Shown piece after piece: positions 26,790 through 34,461 of a stretch of DNA of 46,584 nt. The stretch lies in the NCBI GenBank assembly GCA_016714165.1, contig JADJNU010000012.1, forward strand, positions 1-46,584, read 5' to 3'. The stretch is from Bdellovibrionales bacterium. GTDB taxonomy: Bacteria > Bdellovibrionota > Bdellovibrionia > Bdellovibrionales > UBA1609. The notes below the pieces were generated by a model, which had not been told where the DNA came from, searched no databases, and saw nothing but the letters and a program-made list of their open reading frames with translations. Position 1 is the first letter of the stretch. Each line of letters starts with the position of its first letter. Both the position numbers and the translations under genes were made by a program.

Positions 26790-26860
26790 TCGATGCATTA
26801 TATAATATCAAGCGTCACGTAACTTCCAATGTAAGAAAAGTGCAATAATCATACATGATT
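26790..26860 (-). promoter_or_regulatory. shared promoter-like element, copy D
   Basis: Minus strand: ATTATTGCACTTTTCTTACA, TTGGAAGTTACG, TGACGCTTGATATTATATAA. TTGATA followed 17 bp later by TAATTG fits a -35/-10 pair for the exported gene starting at 26745. Confidence 0.6.
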
Positions 26861-27066
26861 TCATGCAGAATCCGGGGCCCAAAAGGACCTCCCCGCCTGT
26901 TACGATTGTTACAATTTAATCGGATGAGCCATCACTCTCGAGTTAGAGAGAAAACGTCAACTATATGATATTTTTAAGCTTATAACCATTTTTATCGATC
27001 AAAAAGGCAGATGCTACTGAGTCAATCACTTCATAATCACAATCGATTTTCCGAACCAAACTCCTC
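26861..27066. other. intergenic, possible very short reading frame
   Basis: After the NadS-like stop a frame of about 30 codons (VRKIDCDYEVIDSVASAFLI and KNGYKLKNII*) follows GAGAGGAG with a TTG start on the minus strand. Too short and without homologue at the twin locus; not called as a gene. Confidence 0.3.
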
Positions 27067-27390
27067 TCAAGCACCCTTCAGCTCTTTTACGATTTCCGGT
27101 TTCTTGGCAATAATTTCTAACAGACGATAGACAGAGCCAGAAGGCTTCCGCAAACCCTGTTCCCAATGACGAACTGTCCCCTGTTTTACATTTAGAAGTG
27201 ATGCAAATTCGAGCTGAGTACAATGGAGGGCTTCGCGCAATTTCTTGATTTCAGATTTGGAAAACTCAGGTGCAGGCGGAGCAAGTTCACGCTCAACAGT
27301 TTTAAGCTCAGTTTCGCCACGCTCATGAGCTACGGCCGCAGTTAGACTGGAGATCAGGGCTTGCCCCAAGACAGATTTTTTTGCTTTCAC
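27067..27390 (-). CDS. NadS/HigA2-like antitoxin
   Basis: A 107-residue protein with an XRE HTH (TQLEFASLLNVKQGTVRHWE) and long helical N-terminus (LGQALISSLTAAVAHERGE). It overlaps the toxin stop (27387-27390). Almost identical to the orphan at 9927-10265. In the NadS family the N-terminal helices hold the toxin and the HTH represses the operon. Confidence 0.85.
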   Translation of the reverse strand: MKAKKSVLGQALISSLTAAVAHERGETELKTVERELAPPAPEFSKSEIKKLREALHCTQLEFASLLNVKQGTVRHWEQGLRKPSGSVYRLLEIIAKKPEIVKELKGA

Positions 27391-27731
27391 GGCTTACTCT
27401 CCTTTTTCAAAGTTGCTACCAGTTCGCGAATCAATTTCTTTTCATCGGGCCTTATGTCCTCAGACTCTCCCTTCTTCAAGAGAAACAGCACATGCGATTT
27501 CTCCACATGGGACAAATCCAAAAACAAAACCCTGATACCGCCTCGCTTTCCCTTACCCCTGGATTCATCGGCCAGTCGGAATTTTCTTACGCCACCGGTT
27601 CCCGGCACGATGTCACCCGCCTCAGGGTTATTAAGAATCACATTCTCAATTTCACGAGCCTTCGCATCAGAGTCGCTAAACTCTGCGAGTCGGGATTGAA
27701 TCATAGCTGCATATACAAAGACTCGCCTCAT
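27387..27731 (-). CDS. RelE/HigB2-type toxin
   Basis: A 114-residue protein with the family core GDIVPGTGGVRKFRLADESR, GKGKRGGIRVLFL and a C-terminal LLKKGESEDIRPDEKKLIRE. This subfamily pairs with NadS/HigA2 antitoxins and cleaves mRNA on the ribosome. The ATG at 27731 has no good ribosome binding site and lies 6 nt after a -10-like box. An ATG 10 codons in (MIQSRLAEF) is an alternative. Confidence 0.85.
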   Translation of the reverse strand: MRRVFVYAAMIQSRLAEFSDSDAKAREIENVILNNPEAGDIVPGTGGVRKFRLADESRGKGKRGGIRVLFLDLSHVEKSHVLFLLKKGESEDIRPDEKKLIRELVATLKKESKP

Positions 27732-27737
27732 CCCACT

Positions 27738-27766
27738 AAGGTACTACAGAGTAGTAGTTATCGCAA
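27738..27766 (-). promoter_or_regulatory. promoter/operator of the HigB2-NadS operon
   Basis: Minus strand TTGCGA (27766-27761), 17 bp, TACCTT (27743-27738), 6 nt, ATG. The perfect palindrome TACTAC/GTAGTA (27742-27756) lies in the spacer and touches the -10. The -10 is weak (3 of 6). Confidence 0.5.
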
Positions 27767-27857
27767 GCTAAACCATGGTATTCTAAGCCTAGAACGCCTA
27801 GACCTCATAAAATTGGCCCTATTGCAAAAATACAGAGTCTTGGGCCACCAACCCGCC

Positions 27858-28124
27858 CTACGATGCCTTCTCAAGATATTGAATCAATGCCTCGCGAATG
27901 AGCCTTTGATATTTTGTGTTCTTTAATTCCGCAAGTTCCTTAAGTCTCCTCAAAAGATCATCCGATATCCGAAACGTCACCGTCTTATCTTTAGGGACAA
28001 ATTGGAAGTAATGAGAGAATGGCTTCCAGTCTCCATTTTTGATGAGATCTGAAAAATCCCTCTCCACAGGGTCACTCTTTACACTTTTACTTACCTTTGC
28101 TTTTTTTGCTTTTTTCTTTTTCAT
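27858..28124 (-). CDS. brnA: BrnA-type antitoxin
   Basis: An 88-residue protein: Lys-rich N-terminus, PVERDFSDLIKNGDWKPFSH, then a ribbon-helix-helix (KTVTFRISDDLLRRLKELAE and KYQRLIREALIQYLEKAS). RHH antitoxins of this type bind BrnT and repress the promoter. Overlaps the toxin gene by 38 bp. Confidence 0.85.
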   Translation of the reverse strand: MKKKKAKKAKVSKSVKSDPVERDFSDLIKNGDWKPFSHYFQFVPKDKTVTFRISDDLLRRLKELAELKNTKYQRLIREALIQYLEKAS

Positions 28125-28398
28125 TTAATGCCTCTATTTCCTTTTTCTTCGCGTATCTGGCACTAATTACACGAATCATAAATCGACCTTCAATTACCCG
28201 AAGCGTAAACACCCCTACCAAGTACCTACCGTCATAAAGACCGAAAGCCACGTACCGATCTTCGGCCTCGCTGTGTTTATTATCAGATGTGACCAACGGA
28301 TCACTCAGAAAGAACGCCTCGATCATGGCTATCGACAGGCCGTGCTTCTGACACTTCTTTTCGTTATGCTGATCCCAGTTGAAATAGCTAATCTTCAC
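28087..28398 (-). CDS. brnT: BrnT-type ribonuclease toxin
   Basis: Starts with the GTG at 28398, giving MKISYFNWDQHNEKKCQKHG, the standard BrnT opening (FxWDxxKxxxNxxKHG); an ATG eight codons earlier overlaps the promoter itself. Continues with EAFFLSDPLVTSDNKHSEAE, RYVAFGLYDGRYLVGVFTLR and IRVISARYAKKKEIE, all family landmarks. A ~103-residue ribonuclease toxin that inhibits translation. Predicted leaderless transcript. Confidence 0.9.
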   Translation of the reverse strand: MKISYFNWDQHNEKKCQKHGLSIAMIEAFFLSDPLVTSDNKHSEAEDRYVAFGLYDGRYLVGVFTLRVIEGRFMIRVISARYAKKKEIEALNEKEKSKKSKGK

Positions 28399-28405
28399 TA
28401 GGTTG

Positions 28406-28434
28406 AGTATAGCAATGTACATGCAAAATGTAAA
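28406..28434 (-). promoter_or_regulatory. brnTA promoter
   Basis: Minus strand TTTACA (28434-28429), exactly 17 bp, TATACT (28411-28406), then 7 nt to the GTG. The spacer contains the palindrome ATGTACAT and the repeat TGCATGTACA, a likely BrnA operator. Confidence 0.7.
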
Positions 28435-28500
28435 TACAAAATGTCAATTTATTATTTCCTGGTAAATTCAGATGGTTATATGAAGAGAGGATCCAATGTT

Positions 28501-28523
28501 TTGAGCCCTAGAATAGGGCTCAA
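28501..28523 (-). terminator. hairpin terminator after cassette B
   Basis: TTGAGCCCTA and TAGGGCTCAA pair perfectly (10 bp) over a 3 nt loop, about 28 bp after the stop of the membrane-protein gene. No strong U-tract follows. It probably ends the parA-DNA-binding-membrane protein operon and separates it from brnTA. Confidence 0.6.
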
Positions 28524-28550
28524 ATAGTCTATTGAGAGATTGATTTCTCA

Positions 28551-29369
28551 TCATACCGCAGCAAAACTCATCTCGCCTCGCCAGACTTGAGTCCTGCGCC
28601 GAGACCGAAATTGCCTTTGAAAACCTGAACCTAATTGATGAACGAGGACAATGTTTGATATTTGAAATAAGAATCTCAGGGCAACGAGGGAGAATGTGTT
28701 GCTCATTTGAGCTCCCTCAGGCCGGCTCTGATTCATCTCCTGGGCCTGAAGCTCTAAAAGGCGTCTTCTGAGATCATTGTTTTCGGTTGTGAGTTTTCTG
28801 GCCGCTGAGAGCCAAGCTTTATTCATGAATATCTCAATCGCCAAGTCGTTCTTGGCCATAGTTGCTTTGAGACCGGAAATGCTTTCTCGCAGCACCTCTC
28901 CCTGAGCAATATTGCCCATCCCCTTACCAATCACATTTGAAGAAAAGGACCAGGATGAATAGAGAAAAAGAATCACGAGCACTGCTTTGACCAGAATTTG
29001 ACTTGGCAGATTTGAGGGCTTAAGAAATGCAAACACGATCAACAGTCCTTCAACGAGAACGGCCGCGAGAATTGATTGTTCAAGGTTTGAATTGTTTGAC
29101 TGATAAAATTCAACTGCCTCATGGAGTAAAAAGTAAGTGATTCCAGCAATAAGGAGTATCTGGGCCAGGAGGCCAAGTAATTCAAATTTGAAAGTTTGAC
29201 TCCGAGGTTGACCTATTTGAGGACCACGTTGAATTTCAAACAAGGAGAGTTGAGATTCAACTTTTGAGGCCTGAATTTCAGTCTTTCTCTTGAGCCGATG
29301 TTCTCTGATTCGCTCTTTGTTGCGAAGGTAATATTCCGAATTGTATTGCTTTCTGCAAAACTGACCCAC
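28551..29369 (-). CDS. cassette B membrane protein
   Basis: A 272-residue protein; the GTG at 29369 follows GGAAGGAGGCAAG and aligns with the ATG of the paralogue in cassette A, so longer starts are rejected. N-terminal Cys and basic YNSEYYLRNKERIREHR, then three membrane helices at about 65-160 (LLAQILLIAGITYFLLHEAV; SILAAVLVEGLLIVFAF; ILVKAVLVILFLY), a coiled coil (WLSAARKLTTENNDLRRRLL) and a basic tail (RSRRRTQVWRGEM). Always downstream of the DNA-binding gene. It could tether replicon complexes to the membrane, but there is no direct evidence. Family not recognised. Confidence 0.8.
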   Translation of the reverse strand: MGQFCRKQYNSEYYLRNKERIREHRLKRKTEIQASKVESQLSLFEIQRGPQIGQPRSQTFKFELLGLLAQILLIAGITYFLLHEAVEFYQSNNSNLEQSILAAVLVEGLLIVFAFLKPSNLPSQILVKAVLVILFLYSSWSFSSNVIGKGMGNIAQGEVLRESISGLKATMAKNDLAIEIFMNKAWLSAARKLTTENNDLRRRLLELQAQEMNQSRPEGAQMSNTFSLVALRFLFQISNIVLVHQLGSGFQRQFRSRRRTQVWRGEMSFAAV

Positions 29370-29430
29370 CTTGCCTCCTTCCATGAAAACGGGATCCCTT
29401 TGTCCCCTACCCGATCCGAAGATAGTTTTT

Positions 29431-31212
29431 TTAAGATTTTGAGAGGCCCTCAACAATTTTAGCCATCACGAGCCTCTCATGAGAAACACTGCCGATCTTG
29501 ACCAGTCCGTTTTCGGGAACAAGTGAAAGCTTCTCCCTCTCTGTCATGTGAGATGCGATCTCCTGAGCTTTAGCCGTCAACTTATCCTGAGCTTGGCGCT
29601 TTTCAAGGTCCGCCATCTCACGTCTGCGCTTTTCGTTGTTCTCCACCTGGACTTTGAGCTCGTTCACTAGACCTTCAGAAATGTAGGCTCCAGAACGCCT
29701 GAGGATGCCCATCAGAAAGCCAAGCTTTGAACCGCGACTATTTACCTTTCCCACTTCTAGATCGTAAGCAAAGGCATCCAGGGACTCCTGAACCTCTGAT
29801 GCGGATAAGGTACCCAACTGGAATAGTTGTTTGATCTGAGTCTGACCAAAACCAATGGCCTTCACATTTTCGGGTGTCTGGATCTCGATCCACTCTTCGG
29901 GTAGGTCAGTTGGCTTGGATTCAGAGCCGCTAGTATTAGTAATATTAATATTATTAAAATCACTACTACTACTAGCGCGTCTTGTGTCGTTTGTGGTGTC
30001 GGTGTTGTGTCGGTTTTTTTCCACCAGATGTGTTGGTATTGTGTCGGTATTTAGGCGTTTGGAATACAGTTTGGATACTAAATCTGGAACGAGAATTTGC
30101 ACTAATGTTCCACGTCCTTTTCCAATAGCTTGTAGTTCGATAAAGCCACTGGACTTCAGTCTCTTTGTTGTCGTTCGTACACTGCCGAGGGGAATCTGGA
30201 TGTTGATGGCGATGGAATCGTAGGTTGTTCTGAATCCTTGAAAATTGCTTTTGAGAGTCATTTCATAACAAAAGTGAAAGACTCTGAGCCGGTGACCACG
30301 CAGCGCGAGGAGATCGCGATCAATTGTGTCGGTATGGTTTGGTATGCTGTGTCGGGACTGTGTCGGATGTGGTGTCGGTATTGTGTCGAATGCGTGTCGG
30401 AGTTGTGTCGCTTTTATCTGAACATTGAGTGGAGTGTGTGCCGGCATTGTGTTGGCAATGTGTCGGTTAACTCTATTTTTTGACTTATTTAGAATAGGGT
30501 TGTGATCTATTCCATTTGTTTCGGTTGTGTGTCGCAACTGTGTCGGTATTGAACCTTTTTTTGTGTCGGTATCGTGTCGGATATTTACTTCATTTTGTGT
30601 CGGTATCGTGTCGGTAATGTTGTTAGATAACGTTCTTGAATGATTAATGGCGGGATATTCTTCGGAATTAATTCTCTTTTTTTGTGTCGGTATTGAACCT
30701 TTTTTTGTGTCGGTATCGTGTTGGATATTTACTTCATTTTGTGTTGGTATCGTGTCGGTAATTTTTCCGCTAAAGGTTTTTAACGGTTCGATACTATGTT
30801 CAAAAATCTGTGTCGGTATTGTCTTTATTTGTGTCGGTATTGTGTCAGTAGTTTCTTTTAATTGGCCTGTTTTTAAAAAATGGGTATCAGAAGTAGGGGG
30901 TATGACATCACTTCCTGTAGCCAATCCTGAAGCCTCTAGCGACTTGTTTGATACTTTGTTCCTCGATGAATTTAAATCTACCTTGTCTGGGATGATCTCA
31001 TTTTTTATTGCCGGCGAGAGTTCATCCGAAAGGGCATTTTTTAAAACAGGGTTGAGTTGTTCAATGTCCTGCTCCGAAGATGCTCCGGATAGCCTCTCCG
31101 TTTGTCCGATTTGCCAAGGTCTAGTTGCTCCGGTTCTTCTAATTTTTTTTGGCTGATTAATTCTATCAATTCGAACTTTATTTTTCTCGAGCACGTCGTC
31201 AATGTTAGCCAT
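29431..31212 (-). CDS. cassette B replicon-type DNA-binding protein with in-gene repeats
   Basis: A 593-residue protein starting MANIDDVLEKNKVRIDRINQ, 20 bp after parA. Residues about 115-295 are low-complexity peptide (DTIPTQNEVNI, KKGSIPTQ) written over the 11-bp repeat array. Residues about 300-375 are a winged helix (LRVFHFCYEMTLKSNFQG, SIAINIQIPLGSVRTTTKRL, SSGFIELQAIGKGRGTLVQI). The C-terminal ~190 residues match cassette A almost exactly (IQTPENVKAIGFGQTQIKQL; KLGFLMGILRRSGAYISE). Either a replication initiator or, given parA upstream, a centromere-binding partner. Intact. Its coding sequence is probably also its binding site. Confidence 0.75.
   Translation of the reverse strand: MANIDDVLEKNKVRIDRINQPKKIRRTGATRPWQIGQTERLSGASSEQDIEQLNPVLKNALSDELSPAIKNEIIPDKVDLNSSRNKVSNKSLEASGLATGSDVIPPTSDTHFLKTGQLKETTDTIPTQIKTIPTQIFEHSIEPLKTFSGKITDTIPTQNEVNIQHDTDTKKGSIPTQKKRINSEEYPAINHSRTLSNNITDTIPTQNEVNIRHDTDTKKGSIPTQLRHTTETNGIDHNPILNKSKNRVNRHIANTMPAHTPLNVQIKATQLRHAFDTIPTPHPTQSRHSIPNHTDTIDRDLLALRGHRLRVFHFCYEMTLKSNFQGFRTTYDSIAINIQIPLGSVRTTTKRLKSSGFIELQAIGKGRGTLVQILVPDLVSKLYSKRLNTDTIPTHLVEKNRHNTDTTNDTRRASSSSDFNNINITNTSGSESKPTDLPEEWIEIQTPENVKAIGFGQTQIKQLFQLGTLSASEVQESLDAFAYDLEVGKVNSRGSKLGFLMGILRRSGAYISEGLVNELKVQVENNEKRRREMADLEKRQAQDKLTAKAQEIASHMTEREKLSLVPENGLVKIGSVSHERLVMAKIVEGLSKS
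29986..30865 (+). repeat. in-gene array of about 29 'GTGTCGGTAT' repeats
   Basis: Copies of GTGTCGGTAT or one- to two-base variants run through the 5' half of the gene in pairs and runs, typically 11 bp apart (for example GTGTCGGTATCGTGTCGG). A run of six occurs at about 30348-30415. A ~145 bp block is duplicated (about 30545-30620 and 30690-30765), adding repeats. All point the same way. Best read as iterons: an origin and/or centromere. Confidence 0.85.
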
Positions 31213-31232
31213 TTTATAAATACCTTAAAGAG

Positions 31233-32235
31233 TTAGTTACTTTTCTTAGAAAAAAAAGTGTCAATCCCCATTATTTCTTTAACAAAAGAGTCATAGTCAT
31301 CCTTGGCGTTAGAATTTTTGTATTGAAAGAGATCTTCCTTTTTTGTAATTGCATTTTTAAGATCGGACGCAGTCCGTATCATCGTCTTGAACATTCTTTC
31401 TTTATTGCTATCAGCTATTTCGGAGAGGTATTTGAGAGAAGTGTATTCCCTAGCATCAAAGCGAGTGAATATGACCCTGGTTTCCCTATTTCCAATTTCT
31501 GGAAAGTCTTCCTCTATTTGATGGATCTCTTTGAGAGTTTGTTCGAGTCCGATCTGAGAAAACTTATCTGGGGCTACCGGTAAAACAACTAAATCAGAGG
31601 CACAAATGATTGCGGTATTAGTTAGGTTCAACGCTGGAGCGCAGTCAATAATGATATAATCGTACCTATCTTTAACAATCTCAAATATTTTTGAGAAAGG
31701 AACGCTAGGATTCTTAAAGTTATCCCTAATCTTGCTCTCCAATATTGAATTCAGTGGCGTTGAAGGAATTAGGTGAAGGAACGGCGAAAATGCTATGATG
31801 GCCTCATCAATTGAGGCATCTTTGGTCAAAAGATCGACTAGAATTGGAGTTTCCTCGTCAATCTCAATCTTCATGGAACTTAAATCAAATGCAGAAGTGA
31901 GATTTCCCTGTGAATCGCCGTCGACAACTAGAATTCGAGCTCCATAAGCGGCCATTCTGTTTGCAACGAAAAAGCTTGATGTTGTTTTTCCAACTCCGCC
32001 CTTACACATCATGAACGAGATAACTTTTGCTGGAGTTGGATAGACAAATCCCTTTGCCTCAAGAAGTCGTCTTGAGTCAGATGATGAAAATCCTTAGCTG
32101 CGCCTCGACCCGGCTTGGCCTGTCCCGGCAAATACTGAACTCCAGTTTTTTCAAAAGGTCATTCATAGTTGCTGGAGCAATATTTAAGGCTGTCCTCAGG
32201 TCCGTTGATCTAATACTTATTAAGTTGTCCTGCAT
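31233..32235 (-). CDS. parA: ParA-type partition ATPase, N-terminus frameshifted
   Basis: The main frame has a deviant Walker A (MMCKGGVGKTTSSFFVANRM), the ParA switch (VVDGDSQGNLTSAF) and Walker B-like YDYIIIDCAPALNLT. Upstream of the ATG at 32012 the same frame continues (DSRRLLEAKGFVYPTPAKVI) without a start, and the first beta strand needed before the P-loop lies there. A second frame starts with ATG at 32235 (MQDNLISIRSTDLRTALNIA) and reads as the N-terminal HTH found in larger plasmid ParAs. One base near 32095-32105 separates them. I infer a ~330-residue P1-type ParA with DNA-binding N-terminus. Translation from 32012 alone would give an incomplete fold. Confidence 0.8.
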
Positions 32236-32367
32236 AAAATCAATCCTCCATTTTGGCCGAAAACTTTTATATAAAAACTATAAAAACAATTCGGTTTCAA
32301 TTCAAAGCAATATCGAATAAAAAATTACAAAACTGGACTAAATCAAGCCAACCATCTGAAAGATCGC

Positions 32368-34461
32368 CTAAGCGCGTATTTGACACAAAATGCATTCTTC
32401 ACTAACTAACCGCGAAATCTTCAACACCTGTCCTTGCCCGAGTTGTCGGATTTGATTTGGGTGCACGACAAATTCCTCAGTGTCCCTGACGGATCTATCT
32501 CCGGTGTTTTGATCCCAGAGCAGTCCTCGTTTATAACGCATTGTTGATTTTTGTATGGTTCGTGTGCCGGCCATGGAGGCAAAATACTCTGCATCATCGG
32601 GGCTGTCGGTTCCGAAGATCAGTTTGGTATTGCAGTTTCTTTCCAATTGATCACAAAAAGTGGGGGAGACTTTCATCAGATCTCCTCGGGATTGGTGGGC
32701 GACCATGATTCCGAGTTTTGCACCTCTTGCTCTATTGAGAAGATCGATGAAGTTGTCGGTCGCAAAGCTTGCGAATTCATCGACTATCAATAGGCATGGC
32801 TTTCTTTCATTTTCGGGAACCTCGTCGTAGATCTCGCCGACGGATCTAATGAGATCTTGAAGGACCAATTTTCCAAGCTGAGTGCAGGAGGCTTTGTCGG
32901 CCATGGAGTTCAGAAGAAAGTACGTGATTTTACCTGTTTTCATCGTGTCTTTGAGATCAATAGCCAAAGGGGATATGGACTGCTTTCCGATGAGGGGACC
33001 GGCCGAGGATCTATATATATTGATAAGATCAGAGAGGAGACCAGATATTTCACGAGCTCCGTCTTTGCTTCTTAATGATTCAGCTCGATCTCTCAAAGTT
33101 TGCTTTGTGTCATTGTCGAGAAATTCTGAAACGGCGAGTGTTTCAAGTTCATCGGGTTGAGAGAGATAACGGGCCAGGTCTTCAATTGTGAATTCGGATT
33201 TCTCATGATCTCTGATTTGGCAAAGGGCTAAGAGAAGATCAGAGAGAGCTCGGGAGGCGGTTTTCTTATAGTATTCCTCGGACCAATCAAGGGAGTTCAT
33301 AATCTGGGAGAGAATTTCCTGAGGAGTTCCATGTTTGATGGGGTTATAGGGTTTAGAGATTTTGTGCTGAGTGAGGCAGAAGAATTCCAGGTCCTGCAAT
33401 CGATCAGTTTTCTGGGCCTCATTTTTGATCCACTGGATCGTGTCAAAATCAGCCTTGAGATCGACGAAGATGATTCCCATTTTTTGAGGAATGAGCCTTG
33501 AGAGAATGACCTGGATCAATGTGGTTTTGCCGGCACCACTGCCACCGATGAGCTGAACATGATAATTGAGATTGGCCTTTGTTAAATAGACAGGCTGATT
33601 TTTGTTTCCAATTTTATGACCGATCAGAATTTCATCTCTTTGTGGTTGAGTCTGATCTTCTGAATATTTAAGAATGCTTTGGGCTAAATGAGGAGTGAGT
33701 CGGAGAATGGAGAGTCCTAAAGTTGGGAAGACGAAATAGGGGAGAGCTGCGGCCTGAATCATCGGAGAGACGTCTGAGAACTGCTCAAAAAATCCTGACA
33801 AGAGAAATAGGCTTGAAAATCCTATTTTTAAAAAACTCTCCCTTTGAGGAGTGGCCGGTCTTAAGGAGCTCAAGAAAGCAGAATCGAGAAATGGCCTAAA
33901 ACACTGATAGAAGTTACTGGCTAAAGGGGCCATGAGGTTTTTTGACAGAGCCCCTTTCAAGAGGATGTTGAGGAAGAACCAACCAAATTGGGCAAAGAAA
34001 CCTAGGAGAAAGACTTTTAAAAAGTAGAGCTGCACATCAACGGTCGAGAGGGATTTAAGTTTCAGGATCTTTTTGATCCATAGATAAAAGGGTCCAGTCT
34101 CAATCAAGTGATTGTAAGTGGAGGCCATCCATTGGAAGAGATCAATTCCCCACTGATATTCGAAAATCCCCCAATAGATGTGTCCCGGTGTCGGAAACCC
34201 AAATACAAAAACAGTTATTGCCAATGGCACCAAAAGGTTTGTGAGAAACACAAACACTTTTGTTTGAGCGGGTTTTTCAATTCCCCAAGCTCCGCCCAAA
34301 ACAAGACCGAGCAAAAGGCCTAAGAAAACCATGGGCAGATATTTGGCAACTTTGACAAGAAGAAGTAAAGCTCCCAGGAATCCTGAGACAATGAGGACTC
34401 CGTTTTGATCACTTTCATTCATCTTATTTTTTGAGGACATGGCAGAGTTCTCCTTGATCAA
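32368..34461 (-). CDS. virD4: VirD4/TraG-type coupling protein
   Basis: A 697-residue inner-membrane ATPase. Several N-terminal membrane helices (residues about 20-250), then Walker A IGGSGAGKTTLI at about 303-313 and Walker B PCLLIVDEFASF at about 555-565, with FCLTQHKISKPYNP and NTKLIFGTDSPDDAEYFASM in the motor domain. It should pump the DNA-relaxase complex into the secretion channel. It overlaps the upstream gene by 38 bp; the ATG seven codons in (MSSKNKM) is an alternative start. Intact. Last gene of the transfer operon. Confidence 0.9.
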   Translation of the reverse strand: MIKENSAMSSKNKMNESDQNGVLIVSGFLGALLLLVKVAKYLPMVFLGLLLGLVLGGAWGIEKPAQTKVFVFLTNLLVPLAITVFVFGFPTPGHIYWGIFEYQWGIDLFQWMASTYNHLIETGPFYLWIKKILKLKSLSTVDVQLYFLKVFLLGFFAQFGWFFLNILLKGALSKNLMAPLASNFYQCFRPFLDSAFLSSLRPATPQRESFLKIGFSSLFLLSGFFEQFSDVSPMIQAAALPYFVFPTLGLSILRLTPHLAQSILKYSEDQTQPQRDEILIGHKIGNKNQPVYLTKANLNYHVQLIGGSGAGKTTLIQVILSRLIPQKMGIIFVDLKADFDTIQWIKNEAQKTDRLQDLEFFCLTQHKISKPYNPIKHGTPQEILSQIMNSLDWSEEYYKKTASRALSDLLLALCQIRDHEKSEFTIEDLARYLSQPDELETLAVSEFLDNDTKQTLRDRAESLRSKDGAREISGLLSDLINIYRSSAGPLIGKQSISPLAIDLKDTMKTGKITYFLLNSMADKASCTQLGKLVLQDLIRSVGEIYDEVPENERKPCLLIVDEFASFATDNFIDLLNRARGAKLGIMVAHQSRGDLMKVSPTFCDQLERNCNTKLIFGTDSPDDAEYFASMAGTRTIQKSTMRYKRGLLWDQNTGDRSVRDTEEFVVHPNQIRQLGQGQVLKISRLVSEECILCQIRA

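Noticed and set aside
29986..30865. CRISPR array
   Set aside because: Repeats are only ~10 bp, spaced 11 bp, inside an open reading frame and without spacers of constant length or cas genes.
32027..32320. Plus-strand 97-codon frame upstream of parA
   Set aside because: It is antisense to the ParA N-terminal HTH-like region, which reads better as protein.
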